Positions 54,661 to 64,000 of a DNA stretch of 64,000 nucleotides are shown one piece after another (the stretch's first letter is position 1; each line of letters begins with the position of its first letter). The stretch comes from Babylonia areolata. Taxonomy: Eukaryota > Mollusca > Gastropoda > Neogastropoda > Buccinidae. A program made the translations under genes and the position numbers. The stretch is taken from positions 69,570,081 to 69,634,080 of the forward strand of contig NC_134877.1 of the NCBI RefSeq assembly GCF_041734735.1, written 5' to 3'. The notes under the pieces were generated by a model that made no database searches, was not told the DNA's origin, and worked only from the letters and a program-made list of their open reading frames with translations.

Positions 54661-55465
54661 GGTAAAATGTATCATGTGCTAGTTAATTGTTCCTGTATCT
54701 TTTAGAGTTAAAAGTATTGGAAGACAAAACACCAATTTTTATACGGTCTTTGACAACAGCATTGAGTTTGATGATGAAACCCTAGCACATTAAAAGCACT
54801 GCGGTATTGTTTCACACTGGAAGCAACACCACCACAGTAACCTGTTGGAAAACAGTTTGTGAACATTTCAGTGTTGCACATTTTGTTGCCATGAAAGATA
54901 TGTGGATGAGAGGTGTGGAGAGGCAGTAGCCATGTGGTGTGGTGTGGTGCAACAGGTGCAGCAGCAGCATTGTACAGTGTGAGAGTACAAGCGTGTCACA
55001 CACACTGTCCCCCTCATGTGGAGCTGGACATGCATTGAAGCCGTGTTGTGCGTGCTTCCTGATAACCACATCCATAATCCTGTGAAATATAATATGGATT
55101 ATTTGCTTTGACAAGTTTGTTTGGAGGGTAGGTGGCTCAGGCGTACTGTGACACGACTGTGTGGATTAATTTGCCTTGCTGAGTTTGTCTGGTGTGACGG
55201 TGGATTTGGGCAACGTCCAGATGTTGATGTTTTTTTGTGCTGAATGAGCAGCAGAGGGAGCGCACACAGGTGCGGAGGGGGGCAGAGCAGGGTGATGAGA
55301 CGGGTCCCCCGGGGAATGGTGAGTGCCTGACGCAGCTTGGATCGGTCCTTGTGTGCTCCGCTGGGCTTTTAGCAGCAAACAGAGAAAAAGTGAGGGAGTG
55401 TGGTCTTTTTGTTGTTGTTGTTGTTGTTGTTTACTATTGTGTGAGAGAAGCTCAGTGGAGGTAAA
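54661..55465 (+). other. Downstream intergenic sequence, no gene seen
   Basis: A (GTT)n run near 55412-55430. Nothing else recognised. Confidence 0.5.
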
Positions 55466-55467
55466 GG

Positions 55468-56105
55468 CAGTGTAGTGTAGTGCAGAAAGCAGAGATGAGA
55501 CATCCAGGTTGAACGTAGTGCAGTGAAGACAGTGCAGTCTATTGCAGAAAGCAGAGATTAGACATCCAGGTTGAACGTAGTGCAGTGAAGATAGTGCAGT
55601 GTAGTGCACAAAGTATGTTCAGCCTGAAGACAGTGCAGTGTAGTGCAGAAAGCAGAGATGAGACATCCAGTCTGAACGCAGCGCAGTGAAGGCAGTGTAC
55701 TGTGTAGTGTAGTGCAGAAAGTATGTTCAGCCTGAAGACAGTGCAGTGTAGTGCAGAAAGCAGAGATGAGACATCCAGTCTGAACGTAGCGCAGTGAAGG
55801 CAATGTAGTATAGTGCAGAAAGTAGTGACGAAACATCCAGTCTGAACGTAGCGCAGTGAAGGCAATGTAGTATAGTGCAGAAAGTAGAGATGAAACATCC
55901 AGGCTGAACGTAGCGCAGTGAAGGCAGTGTACTGTGCAGTGTAGTGCAGAAAGCAGAGATAGACATCCAGGCTGAACGTAGCGCAGTGAAGGCAGTGTAC
56001 TGTGTAGTGTAGTGCAGAAAGCAGAGATGAGACATCCAGGCTGAACACAGCGCAGTGAAGGCAGTGTACTGTGTAGTGTAGTACAGAAAGCAGAGACGAG
56101 TCGAA
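55468..56105 (+). repeat. Minisatellite, about 60-65-bp units, about 10 copies
   Basis: Unit gtagtgcagaaagcagagat, gagacatccaggctgaacgt, agcgcagtgaaggcagtgta, ctgt, with shortened units lacking the gacatccag part. The Leu/His/Cys-rich - strand frames come from the repeat. Confidence 0.95.
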
Positions 56106-56395
56106 TGATGGGAAGTGTGCTGGTTGAGGAATGTGGAATGTTCAGTGCACAACAGTGTAAAACAGTATACAAGCTGTTAATGTTGACCTCACTTCCATTA
56201 TTGTTTTTTTCTCTGTGTGTCCTTGAAGAATCTGATTGTCTCCTTTCTTACACAATTTGATTGACAATGTGCTCAACTACCGAGCTCTTCCCGAGCTGTG
56301 GATGTACAGATAATGTGTGTATATCATTATAAAATGCACACATGTATCCATGCATGTGTGTGGATACATTAAAGTATGCATGTGTGTGCACGCAC

Positions 56396-56432
<37 letters not shown>
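56396..56432 (+). repeat. (TG)n microsatellite
   Basis: Perfect TG run. Confidence 0.95.
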
Positions 56433-57465
56433 CAGAGACAAAGCCTGTGTGCCAAAGAGGGAGTTGTCGTGGGTGTGATGGGTTGGACGAGTTTCCCTGC
56501 CATGCATTTTCTGACACATAGTGATGACCCTGATTCTAGTCATGTAAAAAAAAAAATTAAAAAAAAAAAAAAAATGCTGGGCACTGGCTGCCTTCATGCA
56601 ACATTTGTCATGGATGTGCTCTGTCTGTTCATTGGTTAACAGTCTCTGATTCTGGTGTGGGGAGTTACCTTTACTCTGAACCAAAAGTTTCAATGTACTT
56701 GTAATATTCCAGTGGTCTCTTACCACTTCCTCACCATAACGGACACAGGACAGTCTTGGGTTAGACAAGGCTTAGAGTGAAGTGATGTCACAGCTGTGTT
56801 AGAATTGTCCATCCCAAGACTACAGTAATGGTTTTACTGAGGAAAGTGGTGAGATACAGAAGAATGCAAGTACTTTTTCTCTTTTTTTTTTCTTTTTCCT
56901 TTTGAGTGTGAGAAACTTTCTGCTATGCTTGCTTTGTTTCCAGTTGACCTAACTCATCGGGTATGTCTTTGATATGCTTAGTCTCAGAAAGTAGATTGAA
57001 ACTTCTGGAAGCTTGTTGCTTTATCATCCAGTGTTCATGTCTGGCTTGATTGTTTGACAAGATGACACCTGCTTACATAGCTGTTCATGCTTTGGGGGAC
57101 TTTTTTTTTGTGAACAAGGGTGACATATGAGTGAGGCAAAACAGCAGAAGGGGCTAAGCATACACACACCCACACAAAAAAACAACAAAAACTCTTGACA
57201 GGAAAAATTCTGAAACATGTTTGTTTTAACATGTTGTTGGGTAGAATTGTAATTGTCTTTTTTTTTTTTTGTCTTTTTAAAAAAATTTTTTTTTATAGAG
57301 GGCTGGTGAAGAGGACAGAGAGGGAAAAAAGGCTTTGAGGAAAAACCCCTGAAAAGTTCACAAAAGGTTTAAAATGTTTCCTAATTATTTACATTTTGAC
57401 CTTTTGACCACCTGTGTAATAGATAATAAGCTGATGGAAGATGATTTGTGCTTCGCTTGAACAAT
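56433..57465 (+). other. Intergenic sequence, no gene seen
   Basis: A-tracts near 56547-56573 and T-tracts near 56880 and 57258; no recognised elements. Confidence 0.5.
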
Positions 57466-57469
57466 AACT

Positions 57470-57595
57470 GGATGGGTTTTTATTAAATCCCATGTAAGTT
57501 TGGATGGTGGTTATTACAGGCAGGTTTTTTTTTGGTTTTTATTAAATCCCATGTAAGTTTGGATGGTGGTTATTACAGGCAGGGTTTTTTTGTTT
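57470..57595 (+). repeat. Tandem duplication, about 60-bp unit, 2 copies
   Basis: ttattaaatcccatgtaagt, ttggatggtggttattacag, gcagg, each followed by a T-rich spacer; essentially identical. Confidence 0.95.
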
Positions 57596-57964
57596 TTTAG
57601 GTTTGTTTGTTTGTGTATACGTGTGCAAGTAGAGATAAGTTATATGAATCTCATAATACACAAAGAAGAGAGAATGATGTTGTACAGTGCAGTGAGATGA
57701 ACTGTATTCTTGTTTGCTTGATTCAGGTCATATTCCCTCTCCAAGCCTCACAGCACTTGTCCCTAAATGCAAAATGGAGGAAAATGTGAACAACCAGGCC
57801 ACATTGTGTGCCTTTGAGAGTCTGTGAATCATGAGAGGATTGTATCTGTGAGTGACTGAGAAACAGAGTGCTTGGTTAGACTAGAGGAAGACATGTGATG
57901 ATGGGCATGAGACAGGCTGCACATTTTGAGAACGAAGTGCACACAGTCTCTCCCATCAGAACAC

Positions 57965-58070
57965 TCTGCTGATGAACAGTCATTCAGGATGGTTCACACC
58001 TTGCTGATGAACAGTCATTCAGGATGGTTCACATCTTGCTGATGAACAGTCATTCAGGATGGTTCACACC
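57965..58070 (+). repeat. 39-bp tandem repeat, 3 copies
   Basis: ttgctgatgaacagtcattc, aggatggttcacaccttgc, three near-perfect copies. Confidence 0.95.
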
Positions 58071-58454
58071 TGTGTGCTAGAGGCAGGCCACATACTAAGA
58101 ATTACAGAGCTCACATTAAGTACCACTTGAAATGATAAAAGTAATTGAGAGATGATTTCAATTACATGGGTTGTATTTGGTCCACAACTGGCCTCTCATT
58201 GAATGCACAAAATGTCTGGTTAGGCACACATGTGCCATAAACAGCTTGAAAAAAATGTGTTTGAAAATCATTTTGGGGGGGTGGGGGTGAACAGTTGCTG
58301 TCGATCATTGTAAAAAATGGAAGCACCGCAGCAAAAAAGCACCTCTGGTTATGAGAGGTGTTCATTTTTTTGGCTGCATCACGGCTGTTTGCCAGAAATT
58401 CAGCATCATGTCAGCATGCCCCTGAAGAAGAATACTGAGTTCCCAGTGTCCTTC

Positions 58455-60412
58455 ACTGTGTGTACACTGCAGATGATCTGCCTTGTGAACTGTGTGGTCC
58501 TTCACTTTGTGTGAACACTGCAGATGATCTGCCTTGTGAACTGTGTGGTCCTTCACTGTGTGTGAACACTGCAGATGATCTGCCTTGTGAACTGTGTGGT
58601 CCTTCACTGTGTGAACACTGCAGATGATCTGCCTTGTGAACTGTGTGGTCCTTCACTTTGTGTGAACACTGCAGATGATCTGCCTTGTGAACTGTTCCTT
58701 CACTGTGTGTGAACACTGCAGATGATCTGCCTTGTGAACTGTTCCTTCACTGTGTGAACACTGCAGATGATCTGCCTTGTGAACTGTTCCTTCACTGTGT
58801 GTGAACACTGCAGATGATCTGCCTTGTGAACTGTTCCTTCACTGTGTGTGAACACTGCAGATGATCTGCCTTGTGAACTGTTCCTTCACTGTGTGAACAC
58901 TGCAGATGATCTGCCTTGTGAACTGTTCCTTCACTGTGTGTGAACACTGCAGATGATCTGCCTTGTGAACTGTTCCTTCACTGTGTGTGAACACTGCAGA
59001 TGATCTGCCTTGTGAACTGTTCCTTCACTTTGTGTACACTGCAGATGATCTGCCTTGTGAACTGTGTGGTCCTTCACTTTGTGTGAACACTGCAGATGAT
59101 CTGCCTTGTGAACTGTGTGGTCCTTCACTGTGTGTGAACACTGCAGATGATCTGCCTTGTGAACTGTGTGGTCCTTCACTGTGTGTGAACACTGCAGATG
59201 ATCTGCCTTGTGAACTGTGTGGTCCTTCACTGTGTGTGAACACTGCAGATGATCTGCCTTGTGAACTGTGTGGTCCTTCACTGTGTGTGAACACTGCAGA
59301 TGATCTGCCTTGTGAACTGTGTGGTCCTTCACTGTGTGTGAACACTGCAGATGATCTGCCTTGTGAACTGTGTGGTCCTTCACTGTGTGTGTACACTGCA
59401 GATGATCTGCCTTGTGAACTGTTCCTTCACTGTGTGTGTACACTGCAGATGATCTGCCTTGTGAACTGTGTGGTCCTTCACTGTGTGTGTACACTGCAGA
59501 TGATCTGCCTTGTGAACTGTTCCTTCACTGTGTGTACACTGCAGATGATCTGCCTTGTGAACTGTTCCTTCACTGTGTGTACACTGCAGATGATCTGCCT
59601 TGTGAACTGTTCCTTCACTGTGTGTGGACACTGCAGATGATCTGCCTTGTGAACTGTTCCTTCACTGTGTGTGAACACTGCAGATGATCTGCCTTGTGAA
59701 CTGTTCCTTCACTGTGTGTGAACACTGCAGATGATCTGCCTTGTGAACTGTGTGGTCCTTCACTGTGTGAACACTGCAGATGATCTGCCTTGTGAACTGT
59801 TCCTTCACTGTGTGTGAACACTGCAGATGATCTGCCTTGTGAACTGTTCCTTCACTGTGTGTGAACACTGCAGATGATCTGCCTTGTGAACTGTTCCTTC
59901 ACTGTGTGTGAACACTGCAGATGATCTGCCTTGTGAACTGTGTGGTCCTTCACTGTGTGTGAACACTGCAGATGATCTGCCTTGTGAACTGTTCCTTCAC
60001 TGTGTGTGAACACTGCAGATGATCTGCCTTGTGAACTGTGTGGTCCTTCACTGTGTGTGAACACTGCAGATGATCTGCCTTGTGAATTGTTCCTTTACTG
60101 TGTGTACACTGCAGATGATCTGCCTTGTGAACTGTGTGGTCCTTCACTGTGTGAACACTGCAGATGATCTGCCTTGTGAACTGTGTGGTCCTTCACTTTG
60201 TGTGAACACTGCAGATGATCTGCCTTGTGAACTGTTCCTTCACTGTGTGTACACTGCAGATGATCTGCCTTGTGAACTGTGTGGTCCTTCACTGTGTGTG
60301 AACACTGCAGATGATCTGCCTTGTGAACTGTTCCTTCACTGTGTGTGAACACTGCAGATGATCTGCCTTGTGAACTGTTCCTTCACTGTGTGTGAACACT
60401 GCAGATGATCTG
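58455..60412 (+). repeat. Minisatellite, 43-51-bp units, about 41 copies
   Basis: Unit actgcagatgatctgccttg, tgaactgttccttcactgtg, tgtgaac, with a longer form that has tgtggtcc. Each unit contains a PstI site (ctgcag). Runs of the 51-bp form create a 17-residue peptide periodicity in open frames on both strands; these are not genes. Confidence 0.98.
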
Positions 60413-61239
60413 ACCTCATGAACTGCTAACAGCATGCAGCGTGTGATGCATAGAACTGTATTACAGACCATAAATGTGCTACAGACGCAGAGTTGGTATT
60501 GTAAAAATGTGACAGTGTTTACTTTGGCATAACACGTGATAGTTAAAGATTTAGACCGACAGTTCAGCATGACTAAACTGTAACATACATATAAATTATA
60601 TCCGCTTTCTTGACTTGTCAGTGGAGAGAGACAGGAGGTTAGCATCACTGGTCATCCCCTTGGTCAGTGTCGGGAGCATGCAAACTATCGAGCAGTTGGA
60701 CAGAGGTGTTGGTCATTTGCATTGTAAACCAGGAAAGTGATGATTCACAAAACCCGGAAGTCAGCGGCACTTGATGCTCTGAACACAGTAAGTGTTTGTT
60801 GGGTATGATCATAACCCCACCGCCCCAAAACCCCTCCCCCTCCACACTTAACCCCCACACTAACATTGACAAAGACCGTCATACTTGACGCGGAAGCAGA
60901 CACTGTTTGCTGATTTCCTGACACACTGATAGCTGACAAAGACTGTGCATTGTGAATGCCATAATGTCTGCAAGGTACAATCATGTGTACTCTTCACAGT
61001 CAACAGAAAGCACCAAGACAAAGAGCACCCTGTGTTCACAAACTGGAGACTGACCTCTGATTCAGTGAGGTGGACAGAAAAAAATATGCTGTTCCTGGTT
61101 AGTTTGACAGATAGCAAATTGATACCAGTGATAATAATGACACTGTAATGAATTTTTTTTATGATAATAATAATTATAATGACAATGTACAGTTATATTG
61201 TATCTTACAAACCCTACGTGCATTTTGATATTTGGTACA
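60413..61239 (+). other. Intergenic sequence, no gene seen
   Basis: No repeats or coding similarity that I recognise. Confidence 0.5.
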
Positions 61240-61793
61240 AATAAGATACAGGAATATTATGTGATAAGAAACTCTGTTGAGAGCTGGATAGTACAAGGTC
61301 TTCAGAGAAGAATCCCCCCTCACTCAAGTGTTTCAGCCCTTTATTCCTTGCACTCTAAGGGGGCCGGGCCGCACCCAGGTCATGACTCCTGGATGCCTTG
61401 TATTGCTGCCTCCTTTTTTTCTTTTTTTCCTGGTCCTAAGCAGGTTAGAACTCGCGCCTCCAGTGGGTCGCCACTTCAAGACTGAGTCACCTTTTCTGGC
61501 ACACGTTTTAACCACTGAGCCATCGTACGCCTAGTTTGGGTAGGGAAAATTTAATCCTTAAGAAGTTTACTTTCATTCCTCCTTGATCAGATCCAGCTGG
61601 AACTCTTTTCTGATGCTTCTGCTATTGCCTTGAGAGCCCATGTCCTCTCTCTGCAAGAAATCGACAGCTGTTTCATGAGGCTGTAGGCAGATGCACCCAC
61701 AAACCCTCTTGCACCAATCGCTATGGCAAGGACTTCAGCTTGGAAGCCAGATTTGTTTGACAGTGTGATGAATAAGATACAGGAATATTATGT
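61240..61793 (-). mobile_element. LINE-like insertion flanked by a 23-bp direct repeat
   Basis: A 23-bp sequence starting aataagatacaggaatatta is present identically at 61240-61262 and 61771-61793. The 508 bp between read on the - strand GFQAEVLAIAIGARGFVGAS, AYSLMKQLS, then AIAEASEKSSSWI, resembling the GARGFV...A-K-M-EAAE-SS-W-W ending of some LINE polymerases. Further along (61340-61530) lies a tRNA-like segment in reverse (tggctcagtggttaaa on the - strand), possibly a SINE head in the 3' part. Confidence 0.6.
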
Positions 61794-62049
61794 AAAACAT
61801 TAGATACAAACTTGCTGAAAAGTCACCAATACCCTGCACATACTGTTTCCATGTGGGATTGGTGTTGGTACCGGACTGTTTCAGCCCCATCGAGTGGCAG
61901 TGCCATTCCTGGTGATCATGCAGGAACTGTACCGGCTCGGCAGTTTCCTTTCTTTCCATTCTTTCTGCTTTTGTGTGCTCCTTTTCCCAGTCGTTCGTAT
62001 CTTACGAGTGAGCTGTTGCGGGTTTTGACTGTTTTTACCTGGTCATTCA

Positions 62050-62455
62050 GGCAGTGATGCTGTTTTTAGGGGTGTACATGCTGGGTATGTTCATGCTGTT
62101 TTAGGGGTGTACATGCTGGGTATGTTCATGCTGTTTTTAGGGGTGTACATGCTGGGTATGTTGATGCTTTTTTAGGGGTGTACATGCTGGGTATGTTCAT
62201 GCTGTTTTTAGGGGTGTACATGCTGGGTATGTTCATGCTGTTTTTAGGGGTGCACATGCTGGCTATGTTTGTGGTATTTTTAGGGGTGTACATGCTGGCT
62301 ATGTTCATGCTAGTTTTAGGGGTGTACATGCTGGGTATGTTCATGCTGTTTTTAGGGGTGCACATGCTGGCTATGTTCGTGGTATTTTTAGGGGTGCACA
62401 TGCTGGGTATATTCATGATTTTTTTTAGGAGTGCACATATTGGGTATAGTCATGT
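62050..62455 (+). repeat. 36-bp minisatellite, about 11 copies
   Basis: Unit ggggtgtacatgctgggtat, gttcatgctgttttta. Because 36 is divisible by three, + strand frames read MLGMFMLFLGVY-like repeats and look like a membrane protein. Confidence 0.96.
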
Positions 62456-63225
62456 TCTAAAATCCACAGAACACTGACATGGATCTTTAACATGAGTATG
62501 TTAAAGCCTGCATGTGCACACAGCAGTGGGATTAACCCATTCAACCCTGGGGAGTTTACACTACACCCTTAGCACACTTCCATGCATTGTAGATGTGGAA
62601 AAAAAAAAACCAGAAAAAAAACACACATATGAAATATGCTGTTTTTCCTCCAGATTTCTCAGTGGACACATCTGGAAATACTTGTTTAGTTCTCTTCCCT
62701 TGTGGTTGATGCATGTGTAGGAAGAGGAAAAGTGTTGTGGATAAATGAGACATATTGATAGCAGAGCAATGCTGGGGTGCAGGGCTGAGTGAGATGAGTG
62801 AGGAGCAGTCTGCACATACAGCTTCCCTGGCAGAACATCTAAATTTGTGGTGTGACTTCTGTCATGTGTGGAGAATCCTCAGTGAAATATGATTGCAGAG
62901 TACCTCCAGTTTTCAACAGTTTTTGTTGTTGTTATTGTTTGTTTTTTTCTTTTGCTTTTGTGTATGAGAAAGGGATCATTGTCATGCAGTTTTACAGTTT
63001 TGTCCCTGTTCAGCATCCTGGTGAGTTGTCTTATCCCTCCCCATGTGGCAGAGTGGCTTTGCAGTGATTGTGAAAAGTATGGCTTGGTTGGGGAGGGAAA
63101 GTGAACGCACATATGTGAAGGGGAAAGCCCCCTTGTGTTAAACTTCAGGTGGAGAGGGAAGGGAAAACAAAGAGGAAAGACTGCTTCCTCACACTGCACT
63201 GTGATTCACACTGTCTTCTGTCATA
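62456..63225 (+). other. Intergenic sequence, no gene seen
   Basis: No recognised elements apart from short A and T tracts. Confidence 0.45.
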
Positions 63226-63310
63226 ATATTTATGTGTGTGTGTGTTTGTGTGTGTGTTCATCTGTGATGAGAGTGTGTGAGAGTATGTGTGTGTGCGTCA
63301 CTGTGTGTTT
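63225..63310 (+). repeat. (TG)n microsatellite
   Basis: Interrupted TG run. Confidence 0.9.
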
Positions 63311-63609
63311 GTCTATGATGTATTCATGTGTGTACACGTGTGCCGGCATATGCATGTATGTTTGTCAGTCTAAGATGTATTGATGTGACATCCTAATGTT
63401 CATGGGGGCAGCCCAGCCCTGTGTGTTTGAGTTCACAAAGAACACAATTCGGTCCTTGTTCTCGTCTGGCCCACCCCCACCCCAGAAAAGGAGGGAAAAC
63501 GTGGGGAGTCACTGCACCTGGGTCAAACCTGTCCTTGTGTCACAGTTGTCCATGGATGTGAATGGCTCTTACACTGGTCACCATTCAGGTCACCAGAGTG
63601 TGCATGATG

Positions 63610-63745
63610 TATTATTATGTTCAGTCAATCAAATCAATCAAAAACACTTTATTAATCCACATGGAAATTAAGTTGTGCAATCACAGGCTCATTGTAAACA
63701 CTGGCATAAAATCATGCGCAACATAAGAAGAGATTAAAACTAGTC
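63610..63745 (-). mobile_element. Possible LINE 3' untranslated end
   Basis: atcaaaaacactttattaat, ccacatggaaattaagttgt, gcaatcacaggctcattgta. A similar layout (catctttattgaaatatgat, aggaaattaggtgtgca) occurs at 39310-39345, so the two may be 3' ends of related elements read in reverse. Confidence 0.35.
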
Positions 63746-63894
63746 AAATAAGAATTCCCAATAGCTGACGATATACTAACCCCCCCACCCCCCCCACACA
63801 CATACTCATGTTAAGACATTAGGGTATTGCACAACAACATTAACAAATGAAAACATCCAACAAAAAAAGGGTATAAGATTACCAAAAATGACAT

Positions 63895-63938
63895 GCGCGC
63901 ACGCACGCACACACACCCACACACACATACACACACAT

Positions 63939-63968
<30 letters not shown>
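63895..63968 (+). repeat. (CA)n microsatellite
   Basis: gcgcacgcacgcaca leading into a CA run. The segments around 63810-63840 and 63970-64000 share taaga-cat-agg-tattg-acaacaa, a direct repeat cut by the window end. Confidence 0.93.
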
Positions 63969-63971
<3 letters not shown>

Positions 63972-64000
63972 AAGACCATAAGGTATTGTACAACAATACA

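Noticed and set aside
55539-56172. - strand Leu/His/Cys-rich frames of up to 204 codons
   Set aside because: Translation of the 55.5-56.1 kb array.
58931-59687. Frames of about 190-220 codons with a 17-residue repeat on both strands
   Set aside because: Produced by consecutive 51-bp units of the minisatellite; they break wherever the shorter unit occurs.
61812-62057. Frame of 81 codons with hydrophobic centre beside the LINE-like insert
   Set aside because: No family match; the hydrophobic part comes from T-rich sequence.

Overview
This is a eukaryotic window with large introns, very repeat-rich. It holds one recognisable protein-coding gene on the + strand: a G protein-coupled receptor kinase of the GRK4/5/6 subfamily. 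I place 15 coding exons with good support between 6920 and 36977, plus two tentative tail exons at 45278-45314 and 53137-53222. The first 15 exons join in frame, with GT/AG borders, into 560 codons. These cover the N-terminal helix, basic lipid-binding patch, RGS-homology domain, whole kinase domain, AGC C-tail and the start of the C-terminal membrane-binding region. The tentative tail brings the protein to 600 residues; human GRK5 has 590. The source is most likely a mollusc, probably a caenogastropod snail. This rests on the protein, on the tRNA-derived SINEs I recognise by pattern, and on the dense TG/GA/GATA microsatellites; the species is not proven.

Layout. 1-6919 is upstream sequence: a minisatellite, microsatellites, LINE 3' ends, SINEs, and a presumed promoter/5' UTR with no motif I can support. 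6920-36977 carries coding exons 1-15. 36978-53136 is intron sequence under the preferred model, mostly tandem arrays (41.6-44.5 kb, 46.6-47.9 kb) plus SINE and LINE pieces. 53137-53222 is the proposed last coding piece. 53223 to about 54640 is a likely 3' UTR with an ATTAAA hexamer. 54.7-64 kb has no gene I recognise; it holds further minisatellites (55.5-56.1, 58.4-60.4, 62.05-62.45 kb), a LINE-like insert flanked by a 23-bp direct repeat, and microsatellites.

The most unusual feature is how tandem arrays sit on the gene. By eye, roughly 30% of the window is minisatellite. In five introns the array starts at, or contains copies of, a real splice junction of the kinase gene: the exon 8 acceptor and the exon 12, 13, 14 and 15 donors. 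The gene therefore carries dozens of decoy copies of its own splice sites. A 54-bp satellite lies in opposite orientations in introns 7 and 12, bracketing exons 8-12 (most of the kinase domain), an arrangement that could pair in RNA. Several acceptors also have TG repeats in place of a pyrimidine tract. I saw no CRISPR array, rRNA gene, functional tRNA gene or virus-like element.
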